Assembly: GCF_024362485.1 (NCBI RefSeq)
Contig: NZ_CP101456.1
Location: 1,302,001 to 1,366,000 of the forward strand
Direction of reading: 5' to 3'
Origin: Natronobeatus ordinarius
GTDB lineage: Archaea > Halobacteriota > Halobacteria > Halobacteriales > Natrialbaceae
DNA length: 64,000 nucleotides
The notes under the pieces are model-generated. The model was not told the origin of the DNA. It searched no databases and saw nothing but the letters and a program-made list of their open reading frames with translations. How positions within the stretch are numbered: the first letter of the stretch is position 1; every line of letters starts with the position of its first letter. A program made the translations under genes and the position numbers. Shown here piece after piece: positions 26,492 through 34,496 of the stretch.

Positions 26492-26509
26492 GCTAAAATA
26501 TATTTTAGC
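26492..26509. promoter_or_regulatory. Perfect 18-bp palindrome at the proteasome promoter
   Basis: GCTAAAATATATTTTAGC is a perfect palindrome at 26492-26509, 37-54 bases before the psmB ATG. It contains a TATA-like core (ATATATTTTAG) that reads equally in both directions. It could be the core promoter, an operator for a dimeric regulator, or both. Transcription in the plus direction would run towards the 3' end of the VOC gene and is not needed by any gene there. Confidence 0.6.
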
Positions 26510-26571
26510 CGCGAGGGCGTACGAAGTCGATCGCATCCCAGCACGCGGTTCTCGGACGTATTGGCTGGTGA

Positions 26572-26922
26572 CTATATCGGCTCCGTCTCGTGTAAGAACG
26601 TCTGGAATTCGACTGTCCGACCCTCGGGGTCCTCGGCGAAGAACTGGTAGATCTGGTACCGGTCGTTCTCGTGCGGGTCGTCGGTCGCGTACGCGGCCAG
26701 CGTCCCGTAGGCGTCGTCGACGTCGGCGCTCGTCTCGACCACGAACGTGAGAATTCCGTCGGTGTCGGCCTCCTCCCGGTCGCAAAAGCCGAACAGCAGG
26801 TTGTCGTATTGCAGGATCGTACAGTCGGGCTGCTCGAGCCAGACCGACGCGCCGACGTCGGTGCAGTAAAAGTCGACGACCTCCTCGAGCGCTTCCGTCG
26901 CGAAGAAGACGATTCCGGACAT
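26572..26922 (-). CDS. VOC-fold (glyoxalase/dioxygenase superfamily) protein
   Basis: 116 residues, two beta-alpha-beta-beta-beta modules: GIVFFATEALEEVVDFYCTDV with DCTILQYDNLLFGF, and ILTFVVETSADVDDAY with FFAEDPEGRTVEFQTF. The final DPEGRTVEFQ is a VOC signature. Metal ligands are not clear, so the reaction cannot be predicted. The start at 26922 is chosen for the family position of MSGIVFF. Confidence 0.75.
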   Translation of the reverse strand: MSGIVFFATEALEEVVDFYCTDVGASVWLEQPDCTILQYDNLLFGFCDREEADTDGILTFVVETSADVDDAYGTLAAYATDDPHENDRYQIYQFFAEDPEGRTVEFQTFLHETEPI

Positions 26923-27010
26923 GCCCGAACGTGTGTCGCGTCGGCTCAAAAGGATTGACCTCGAAATCGACCTCGGTGGATTTATCGGCTTTCCTAAACG
27001 AACGAGCGGT

Positions 27011-28492
27011 ATGCGCCGAGCGTCGCTTTCACTGGTCCTCGCTTTCCTCGTCGTCCTCGCCGGCTGTGGCGCTCCCGTCGCTGACTCGGCTGACGTCGAC
27101 GAACCAGACGTGCGAGCCGACGGTGCGGCCGCCGACGCGGAGCCGACGGCTGATGGGAACTCTGAACAGGGCTCCGACGACGACCGCGACGAGCGAGCCG
27201 AGGACGAGGCAGACGAACTCGACGACTCGTCAGCCGGCCTCGAGGTTCGCGGCGGCGAGCTGCCGTTCGACGAGAACCGGACGTTCGAGCGGGTGCAGGA
27301 ACTCCTCGAGGTCGAGCTACGGCCGCCCGTCGTCTACGTGCAGGAGCCCCTCGGGACGCCGCGCGGCGTCGAACGAAACCCCTCGAGTTTCTACGCCGTG
27401 ATGAACGTCTCGCTGCCCGACCCGGACGACACGGGCGACGAGCTCGGCGTCGGCGGGGTCGCCAGCGCGATGAACGCCGTCTACGTGATGCCCGGCGACG
27501 ACGCCGACCCCGCCGAGGTCGAGCGGGTGCTCGTCCACGAACTCGTTCACGCCGCCCAGTTCCAGCAGCGAGTTCCACAGGCGTTCCACGACAGCGTGCC
27601 GTCCGCTCACCAGGGGACGACCGACGCCGACCTCGCCTCCGTCAGCGTGATGGAAGCCGGGGCCGTCTACGGATCGACGGCGTACACCGACGCGTACGAC
27701 GCCGACGTCGAACCCGAAGGAGCGCTCCTCGAGCGCCTCTACCCGGACGCCTCGCCGGGGACGAAGCTGGTCTGGGGGCCGTACTACTACGGCTACCAGT
27801 ACGTCGACGAACGCTACGACTCGCCGGCCGAGCACTGGGCACTGTACGAGGACCCACCGGTGACGATGCGAGCGGTCATGGCGGGCGACCGCGGTTCCGA
27901 GACCGAACTCGAGCCGTTCGGGGTTCGGCTTGCGGCCGGCGACACGAACTGGCGCCTCGCGGACACCGACACCAAGGGGGCGTTCGTCACGAAGCAGGTG
28001 CTCGGAACGGAGCTCGAGGCGGCCGAGAGCCGGGACGTGACGAGCGCCTGGGCGTACGACCGGCTCGTGCGCGCCAGCCACGACGACGTGGACCTCGATG
28101 GCTACGCCTGGTCGATCCGCTTCGAGACGGCCGAGGACGCCGAGGCGTTCGACGCCGCGGTGACCGACTACCTCGACTCGCGAGCGACGAGCGTCACTGT
28201 CGATGGCGAATCGATCGACGGCGACGTACCGGTCGCCGAGCGCGAGACCGCGACGTGGTACGCCGACGGCTACGCGTACGGCCTCTCGAGCGTCGACGAC
28301 CGGACGGTCGCGATCCTCGCGGGCCCCGACGCGTTCGTCGAGTCGGCGGCGGTCGAGTCGGCCGGCCGGTCGGACGTCCGCGTCGTCGTCGACCCCGACC
28401 GGGACGAGCGCGCGTCGTCGGTCGCTGCGCCGGCCGTCGAACCCGACGGTCCCGTCCCGGCCGCCACCGCACCGCGAGGGGCCGCCCCGTGA
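27011..28492 (+). CDS. Secreted Hvo_1808-type lipoprotein with HExxH motif
   Basis: 493 residues. An N-terminal Sec-type signal (RRASLSLVLAFLVVL) ends in the lipobox LAGC, so the mature protein is lipid-anchored at the cell surface. An acidic Asp/Glu/Ala-rich linker spans about residues 20-75. The zinc-protease-like motif HELVH is at residues 176-180 in a helix VLVHELVHAAQFQQ, as in the haloarchaeal Hvo_1808 family. A third metal ligand is not certain, so protease activity is an inference. A GATTTATCG box lies about 28 bases upstream. Its last codons overlap the next gene by four bases (GTGA). Confidence 0.82.
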   Translation: MRRASLSLVLAFLVVLAGCGAPVADSADVDEPDVRADGAAADAEPTADGNSEQGSDDDRDERAEDEADELDDSSAGLEVRGGELPFDENRTFERVQELLEVELRPPVVYVQEPLGTPRGVERNPSSFYAVMNVSLPDPDDTGDELGVGGVASAMNAVYVMPGDDADPAEVERVLVHELVHAAQFQQRVPQAFHDSVPSAHQGTTDADLASVSVMEAGAVYGSTAYTDAYDADVEPEGALLERLYPDASPGTKLVWGPYYYGYQYVDERYDSPAEHWALYEDPPVTMRAVMAGDRGSETELEPFGVRLAAGDTNWRLADTDTKGAFVTKQVLGTELEAAESRDVTSAWAYDRLVRASHDDVDLDGYAWSIRFETAEDAEAFDAAVTDYLDSRATSVTVDGESIDGDVPVAERETATWYADGYAYGLSSVDDRTVAILAGPDAFVESAAVESAGRSDVRVVVDPDRDERASSVAAPAVEPDGPVPAATAPRGAAP

Positions 28493-29130
28493 GTGACCGT
28501 CGACGCGCCGCGGCCGGCTGTGGGATCGCCGCCGCCGTCATCACGCTCGGGTCGATCGCCCTCGCGACCTTCCTCGCCCTGCCGGAGACGTTCACCTGGT
28601 CCGAACGGGCGCTCTCTGACATGGGGCGGTACGGCGCGGAGACGTTCTGGCTGTTCAACGGCGGGCTGGTCGCCGGCGGCATGATCGGGCTCCCTTTCAT
28701 CTGGCTCCTGTGGACGGCGGCGCGAAACGTACTCGAGCGAGTCGGAACCGCCCTTTTCGCGGCCGGGCTCGTTGGGATGGCCTTCGTCGGCGTCTTCTTC
28801 CTCGAGCACACCGAGTGGTACCTCGAGACCGACCTGCACGTTCCGGCGGCGGCGCTCACGTTCGGCTCGGTGCCGATCGCACAGCTGGTGCTCGGGGCGG
28901 GCGCGATCCGGGCTGGCGAGCGCAACTGGGGTCGACTCACGGTCCTGTTCGGGCTCGCACACGTGGTCGTGTGGGGTGGCTGGCTCTGGTATCTCACGTC
29001 GATCGCCACCCGGCCCATGGCGTGGTTCGCCGTTCCCGAGTTCCTCGCCGCGGCGCTCTTTGGAGGCTGGACGGTCCTGCGAGCGCGTCGAACCCTGTCC
29101 GCGGCCGAAAGTGGCACGCGTTCGCGGTAG
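28489..29130 (+). CDS. DUF998-type membrane protein
   Basis: 213 residues with a GTG start inside the stop region of the preceding lipoprotein gene. Six hydrophobic segments are visible, starting AAGCGIAAAVITLGSIALAT and ending in AVPEFLAAALFGGWTVL. The SERALSDMGRYG segment after the first membrane helix is the DUF998 signature. Function unknown. Coupling to the lipoprotein gene suggests a joint envelope role. Confidence 0.75.
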   Translation: MSDRRRAAAGCGIAAAVITLGSIALATFLALPETFTWSERALSDMGRYGAETFWLFNGGLVAGGMIGLPFIWLLWTAARNVLERVGTALFAAGLVGMAFVGVFFLEHTEWYLETDLHVPAAALTFGSVPIAQLVLGAGAIRAGERNWGRLTVLFGLAHVVVWGGWLWYLTSIATRPMAWFAVPEFLAAALFGGWTVLRARRTLSAAESGTRSR

Positions 29131-29203
29131 AAGCCAGTACGGGCCGGATTTTGCGATTGCTGCCCACACAAACCTTAACTCGCGACCCTTCATACTGACG
29201 CCC

Positions 29204-29482
29204 ATGCACAAGGACGAACTTCTCGAGCTTCACGAGCAACTCGTAATCATCATGGAGTACTTCGCCGACCGCGACGAGGTCGAGGATGGGCTCTTCGAAC
29301 CGTACCGCGAACTCGACGTCGACCCCTCCCACGTCCACAAATCGAAGAGCGAGCACAAACACGCCGTTTTCGTCCTGGGCAACGCGCTCGCGAACGCGAT
29401 GAGCGAGGACGAGTTCTCGAGCGCCGGCCGGATCGGCAAACGAATGGAAGAGCTCGCCGACGACGCCGAATCGAAGATCTAG
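29204..29482 (+). CDS. UPF0058 family protein
   Basis: 92 residues, helical, starting MHKDELLELHEQLVIIMEYF and containing HVHKSKSEHKHAVFVLG, hallmarks of the haloarchaeal UPF0058 family (His- and charge-rich; function unknown). A TTAACTCG box about 27 bases before the ATG fits a leaderless start. The gene's TAG overlaps the first CTAG of the tandem structured repeat downstream. Confidence 0.85.
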   Translation: MHKDELLELHEQLVIIMEYFADRDEVEDGLFEPYRELDVDPSHVHKSKSEHKHAVFVLGNALANAMSEDEFSSAGRIGKRMEELADDAESKI

Positions 29483-29650
29483 TACTCCGCCAAGCGTCGA
29501 CTGCAGGGTCGAACTGGCTTTCGGCGACGGATTCGACCCGACAGATCAGGCTTGGCAACGCACTAGTACCGCACCCAGCGTCGACTGATGAGTGAAATCG
29601 GATGACAGCCATCGATTTCACCCAGCAGTTCAGGCTGGGCTCGCCACTAG
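29479..29650. repeat. Two tandem 84-bp palindromic elements with paired-base changes
   Basis: Two copies, 29479-29562 and 29563-29646, each starting CTAGTAC and closed by a third CTAG at 29647-29650, with a period of exactly 84. Both can fold as a nested hairpin. Outer stem: GCCAAGC with GCTTGGC (copy 1), CCCAGC with GCTGGG (copy 2). Inner stem: GGGTCGAA with TTCGACCC (copy 1), GTGAAATCG with CGATTTCAC (copy 2). The stems differ in sequence but keep pairing, while GCGTCGACTG and TCAGGCT between them are conserved. This is the pattern of a structure under selection, or of a structured mobile repeat. Confidence 0.8.
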
Positions 29651-29771
29651 GGCGCCATCGAACGTCGGCCGGTACGTCGAGCCGGGCACCTGCGATCGGT
29701 TCCACTGATACGTTCAGGTTCGACGGACTGCTAGGCGAAACGTATTTGGTCCGTATCCGGCTTGTTGGATT

Positions 29772-32222
29772 ATGGACTCGCGCACGCAAGAGCGCGTCGA
29801 ACGCTGGGATTCTCGCCCGTTCAGTGGCGGCACAGACGGGCTCTCTGATCTCGCCGATCGGGGTTTCTCGGGAGCGATCCACGCGAACGGCGCGTGGCTG
29901 TTCGTGCTCAATGGCCGCACCGTCGGCGTCTTCGGTGGCGACCTCGAGGACGTCACGGACGGCGCTGGAACGCTCTACGAGGCCCCCGACCCGGCGCTTC
30001 CGTTGCTCGCCGCGATGGAGACGAGGGGCGGAGAGACGAGAGCGAAGTACTACACCAACGAGACGCCACTCGAGGAGGTCGACGAGACGCTCACCGACGG
30101 CTCGTTCACGGGCTACGTCGAACTGAGCGAGAAAGTTCTGAGCGGCGATTACTACCTCGTCTACTACGGCGGCCGGCGGATGGCCGCCGCCTACATCGGC
30201 AACGCCGAACGCCTCATCACCGACGACGAGGCGTTCGAACGAGCCGCCGACGAGGTCGGGATCTACGAGGTGATCGACGTCGACGTCGACGTCACCGACC
30301 TCCGCGAGCTCGCCGACCCAGGGCCCGACGTGGGGGACGAGCCATCGACGGCGTCGACGGCGGCGGCCGACGTCGACTCATCGGCTGCCGACAGCGACGA
30401 CGAGTCGGCTGCCAACTCGAGCCCACCGACGGACCCCGCGCCGGCTGACGACGCACTCGACGTGGATTCGGGTATCGAACCACTCGACGTAAACTCGGGT
30501 ATCGAACCACTCGACGTGGACTCGAGTGGCGACGAATCAGCTTCGGACTCGAGTGAGGGGTCGCCGGCACCGAGTGAAGCGGTGGCTGACGACGACGAAC
30601 CTGGGATTACCACCGCGGACGACCGACCGGATGATCCGTCGGCGCCGGGAATCACCGACTCGTTGGAAGCCGTCGGTGACGCGGACGAGCGGGCGGCTGC
30701 CTTCGAGGCGGACGACGAGTCGGTGTCCGCCACTGACGCCCAGCCGGCTGCCGACGCGGCGGACGATCCGCTCGACCACGTGCGTGAGTCGACCGAGGAA
30801 CCCGTTGTGGCGACCGAGAGCGAGTCCGACGACTCATCGGCGGCAGACGCTTCCGACGGGTCGCCGATCGAGTCCGCCGAGTCGCCCGTCGAGTCCGCCG
30901 AGAGTGCGGATGTAGCGGAGTCGACGGACGCCGATTCAGACCTCGAGGAACAACTCAAACAGGAAGCGCGCTGGCGGGAGACCAGACGCATCCCGTCGAT
31001 CGATCCGGACAACACGAGCGACAGAGACGCCGAGTCGCGTCGTCGCTCGTCCCGTCGGTCCTCGACTGAGAAGCGGCAGTCGTCATCGACGACCGAGGCG
31101 TCACAGTCGAGCGCAAGGACGCGAGCGGCGTCGGACGCTACTCGAACGCAGGCATCGAACGCGCGCGAAGCGGACCGCTCCGATGCTCGACCAGCGGCGA
31201 CGGACGCGCGTCGGCGATCGGCGGCCGTCGACTCACGCACACAGGCGGGGTCGGAGTCGCCAGGGTCGGGGCGTTCCGAACGCGTCGAACAGTTCACACA
31301 GCGTATCGAGACGCTCGAGAACCGGTGTGAAACGCTGAGCGCACAGCGTGATGAACTCCTCGAGGAGCGCGACCGCCTCAAGTCGGCGAATCAGGATCAG
31401 TCGGCGACGATCGAACGGCTCCAGTCGCGGATCGACGAACTCGAGGCGGAACTCGAGCGCGCCCGCTCGTCCGGCGGTGCGGGCACGGGAGGGGGCACAC
31501 AGCTGTCGGCGACCCAGGCGCTCGAGGGGACGAACCTCTTCGTCCGGTACGACTCGAAGAGCCGAGCGACACTCGCGTCGGCTCACGCCGGCGAGGCAGA
31601 CGCGAGCGAGGTCGACTCGAACTTGCGGCTCGAACACCACACGGAGTTCGAGGACGCGGACGCGGTCGTCGACGGGGAGGCCTACGAGGCGTTCTTGCCG
31701 GCGACGATGGAGTACCAGACGGTCGAGTGGCTCATCAACACGCTCGTCTACGAGATCCGCGACACCGGGCGCGGCGACGACCTGGGCGATCTGTACGACG
31801 CGATCCCACGCATCGACCGTGCCGAATTCGACGCGCCGATCTCGCTCGCAGAGGACGACACCGAGGACGTTCCCGACGAGGTTCGCTTCGACGTCGTCGC
31901 CTACGACAAGATGGGGAACCCGCTCGTCGTGCTTGTCCTGAACGACTCGCGCGAGCCGGCGAGCCGCGAGCTGCTCGAGGAGCTCGAGGCGTCGGCCTCG
32001 GCGGTGAAGGCGAACTACCCCGACCTCGCGGCGGCGCTGGTCGTCACCTCGAGTTTCTTCGAGCCGGGCGCGCTCGAGGTCACCGAACAGGCGACCAGCG
32101 CCGGGTTCCTGCGCCGCGGGTCGAAGCTGAGTTACGTCAACCTCTCGCGAAAACAGGGCTACCACCTGTGTCTGGTGGAGGCGCGCTCGGGCGGCTTCCA
32201 CGTGACCGTTCCGGAACTCTAG
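29772..32222 (+). CDS. Large haloarchaeal protein with acidic linker and coiled coil (DUF7527-like)
   Basis: 816 residues. Residues 1-175 form a globular domain (RWDSRPFSGGTDGLSDLADR; GAIHANGAWLFVLNGRTVGV). Residues about 180-400 are a low-complexity Asp/Ser/Ala linker, probably disordered, containing a small 27-bp tandem repeat. Residues about 400-500 are Arg/Ser-rich. A coiled coil follows near 505-565 (RIETLENRCETLSAQRDELL). The C-terminal domain (575-816) contains TNLFVRYDSKSRATL and VVLVLNDSREPASRELLEEL. I recognise it only as a conserved haloarchaeal family, probably DUF7527; function unknown. A cytosolic scaffold or regulator is a guess. No signal or membrane segment. TATTTGG box about 27 bases upstream. 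Confidence 0.72.
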   Translation: MDSRTQERVERWDSRPFSGGTDGLSDLADRGFSGAIHANGAWLFVLNGRTVGVFGGDLEDVTDGAGTLYEAPDPALPLLAAMETRGGETRAKYYTNETPLEEVDETLTDGSFTGYVELSEKVLSGDYYLVYYGGRRMAAAYIGNAERLITDDEAFERAADEVGIYEVIDVDVDVTDLRELADPGPDVGDEPSTASTAAADVDSSAADSDDESAANSSPPTDPAPADDALDVDSGIEPLDVNSGIEPLDVDSSGDESASDSSEGSPAPSEAVADDDEPGITTADDRPDDPSAPGITDSLEAVGDADERAAAFEADDESVSATDAQPAADAADDPLDHVRESTEEPVVATESESDDSSAADASDGSPIESAESPVESAESADVAESTDADSDLEEQLKQEARWRETRRIPSIDPDNTSDRDAESRRRSSRRSSTEKRQSSSTTEASQSSARTRAASDATRTQASNAREADRSDARPAATDARRRSAAVDSRTQAGSESPGSGRSERVEQFTQRIETLENRCETLSAQRDELLEERDRLKSANQDQSATIERLQSRIDELEAELERARSSGGAGTGGGTQLSATQALEGTNLFVRYDSKSRATLASAHAGEADASEVDSNLRLEHHTEFEDADAVVDGEAYEAFLPATMEYQTVEWLINTLVYEIRDTGRGDDLGDLYDAIPRIDRAEFDAPISLAEDDTEDVPDEVRFDVVAYDKMGNPLVVLVLNDSREPASRELLEELEASASAVKANYPDLAAALVVTSSFFEPGALEVTEQATSAGFLRRGSKLSYVNLSRKQGYHLCLVEARSGGFHVTVPEL
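30454..30526. repeat. 27-bp tandem repeat within the coiled-coil protein gene
   Basis: Copies start at 30454 and 30481 and a partial third at 30508, each opening CACTCGACGT and spelling the nine-residue unit PLDV(D/N)SGIE. Two bases differ between the first two copies. Like the repeat at 13621 it has a 27-bp period and preserves the frame. Confidence 0.8.
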
Positions 32223-32495
32223 TCCGGTAGCCGTGAGCTGACGGGCCGGTCGCGTTCTGGATCGTTCGCGGACTGGCTTCTACGGCGGAGTTCGTTTTCA
32301 CGCGTCCCGACCCCCTCGAGCCGTCCTCGCGGTGCGCGAAGCGAGCCAGTCATACAGACCGCTGTCCGTCAGTTCCGGCGCAACCGCGACCGTGGGGCGG
32401 CTGGGCGGATAACTCGCTACAGCAATCCGTATCACTCAGCCACAGCTCCTGGCGTGTCGGTTCCGAGCAAGAGACGGCAGGATGGTGAAACCGTG

Positions 32496-32801
32496 TTAGC
32501 CTTCGATTTCTGCGACGTCTTCGATCTTCATTCCCTCGAGCTTGTCGATGATCTCGTCGATCTTGCCGTCGAGTTCGTCGACGAATTCGGCCGTGCGGTC
32601 GGTCTTGATCGCACCCTGGCTGGAGGGCTCGATGAGGTTTTCCTCCTCGAGAACGCGCAGCGAGTACCGAACTTTGTGGTGGGGGTAGCCCGTCTCGTTC
32701 GACATCTTCACGATTCCGATCGGCTCGTTCTCGATCACCATCCTCAGAACCTGCAGATGGCGTTCCAGCATATCAACTTCCTTCTCAAGTCTGTCTATCA
32801 T
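32496..32801 (-). CDS. Small winged-helix regulator
   Basis: 101 residues. An N-terminal amphipathic helix (MIDRLEKEVDMLERHLQVLR) probably dimerises. The winged helix reads GIVKMSNETGYPHHKVRYSL with wing EEENLIEPSSQGAI. The C-terminal helix (VDELDGKIDEIIDKLEGM) may also pair. A TTTAAAAG box about 30 bases before the ATG is one of the better TATA matches in the window. Function unknown; a conserved haloarchaeal type. It lies upstream of, and divergent from, purA with about 230 bases between. Confidence 0.78.
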   Translation of the reverse strand: MIDRLEKEVDMLERHLQVLRMVIENEPIGIVKMSNETGYPHHKVRYSLRVLEEENLIEPSSQGAIKTDRTAEFVDELDGKIDEIIDKLEGMKIEDVAEIEG

Positions 32802-33028
32802 GGCATTTGTTAACTTGTCTTTGTTCCTTTTAAAGGTTGCCCTCTGCGGGTGAGAGAATCACTGGTAACCCGAATGTGGGTTATGTCAGTAGTTAACGCT
32901 TCTGGTTCGGTCATCGTATGCCGGCAGCGGTAGCCCGGTGGGCTACGCACGGTCGTGCGCACCGACCGTCCCGAACGACTGCCCAGACCGTAATCGGTTT
33001 ATCGGCCGGGGAAGAACCCGACGCTGTC

Positions 33029-34390
33029 ATGATCGTCACAATCGTCGGGTCACAACTCGGCGACGAAGGCAAAGGTGGCGTCGTCGACCTCTACGGCGAC
33101 GCCGCCGACGTCGTCGTCCGCTATCAGGGCGGCGACAACGCCGGTCACACCGTCGTCAGCGACGGTGAGAAGTACAAGCTCTCCCTCGTGCCCTCCGGCG
33201 CGGTCCGGGACAAAGTCGGCGTGCTCGGCAACGGCTGCGTCGTCAACCCCGAGACGCTCTTTTCCGAGATCGACGCGTTGCGCGAGCGCGGCCTCGAGCC
33301 GGACGTCCGCGTCGCCGAGCGCGCGCACGTGATTCTCCCCTACCACCGCGTTCTCGACGGGATCGAAGAGGACGAAAAGGACGACCTCGCCGCCGGAACG
33401 ACGAAGCGCGGCATCGGCCCGACCTACGAGGACAAGGCCGGACGCCGTGGCATCCGCATCGGCGACCTGCTCGATCCCGACACCCTCCGGGAGCGTCTCG
33501 AGTACGTGGTCCCCCAGAAGCGGGCTCTCGCCGAGGACGTCTTCGGCGTCGAAACCGGTGAGGAGTTCGACGTCGAACACCTCTACGAGACCTACCGCGA
33601 ATACGGCGAGCGCATCGCCGACGAGGGGATGGCCGTCGACTGCGGCACCTACCTCCAAGAGCGAATCGACGCGGGCGACAACGTGATGCTCGAGGGCGCA
33701 CAGGGGACCTCGATCGACATCGACCACGGCATCTACCCCTACGTTACCTCCTCGAACCCGACGGCGGGTGGCGCCTGCGTCGGCAGCGGCCTCGGCCCCA
33801 CGGTCGTCGGCCAGGGTGAAGTGATCGGCATCGTCAAGGCGTACCTCTCGCGGGTCGGCACCGGCCCGCTCCCCACGGAACTCGGCGGTGTCGAGGGCCA
33901 GACCCCCGGCTACGACTCCGAGGCGGCCGAGGGCGAGGAAGAAGCACTCGCGACGTACATCCGTGACGAAGGCGGTGAGTACGGCACCGTCACCGGCCGA
34001 CCGCGCCGCGTCGGGTGGCTCGACATCCCCATGTTGCGTCACGCCGCGCGCGCGAGCGGCTTCACGGGCCTCGTCGTCAACCACCTCGACGTGCTGGCGG
34101 GTCTCGACGAAGTGAACGTCGGCCACGCCTACGAGCGCGAGGGCGAGGAGCTCCTGACGATGCCACCCACGACCGAGCAGTGGGGCGAGTGTGAGGCCAC
34201 CTTCCGCACCTTCGACGGCTGGCCCGAGGTCGACTGGGCCGAGGTCGCCGCCGAGGGCTACGAGGCCCTCCCCGAGAACGCTCGAACGTATCTCGAGTAC
34301 CTCGAGGCCGAACTCGACGTCCCCGTCTACGCCGTCGGCGTCGGGCCCGGTCGCGAGGAGACGGTCGTCGTCGAGGATCCCTTCGAGTAG
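33029..34390 (+). CDS. purA: Adenylosuccinate synthetase
   Basis: 453 residues. Converts IMP, aspartate and GTP to adenylosuccinate, the first step to AMP. P-loop and GTP motifs at the start read VGSQLGDEGKGGVVDL, then QGGDNAGHTVV, TTKRGIGPTYEDKAGRRGIR, and EGAQGTSIDIDHGIYPYVTS. C-terminal TGRPRRVGWLDIPMLRHA and the base-binding region are present. The ATG at 33029 is preferred because GDEGKG must lie near the N-terminus and a GTTTATC box sits about 29 bases upstream; an earlier in-frame ATG adds 37 unsupported residues. Confidence 0.95.
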   Translation: MIVTIVGSQLGDEGKGGVVDLYGDAADVVVRYQGGDNAGHTVVSDGEKYKLSLVPSGAVRDKVGVLGNGCVVNPETLFSEIDALRERGLEPDVRVAERAHVILPYHRVLDGIEEDEKDDLAAGTTKRGIGPTYEDKAGRRGIRIGDLLDPDTLRERLEYVVPQKRALAEDVFGVETGEEFDVEHLYETYREYGERIADEGMAVDCGTYLQERIDAGDNVMLEGAQGTSIDIDHGIYPYVTSSNPTAGGACVGSGLGPTVVGQGEVIGIVKAYLSRVGTGPLPTELGGVEGQTPGYDSEAAEGEEEALATYIRDEGGEYGTVTGRPRRVGWLDIPMLRHAARASGFTGLVVNHLDVLAGLDEVNVGHAYEREGEELLTMPPTTEQWGECEATFRTFDGWPEVDWAEVAAEGYEALPENARTYLEYLEAELDVPVYAVGVGPGREETVVVEDPFE

Positions 34391-34496
34391 CCACTCGGAA
34401 CCTCGTCCGCGAACGGCCGGTTTCGTCGCCTGCGGCGGCGGATCCGAACCCGCGGTTCTCGCGTTCAGTCCTTCCACCCTTCGCGCTCTCACGCGA

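Noticed and set aside
32223-32495. Possible tRNA or small RNA between convergent genes
   Set aside because: No cloverleaf, no T-arm GTTCGAATC and no strong hairpin.
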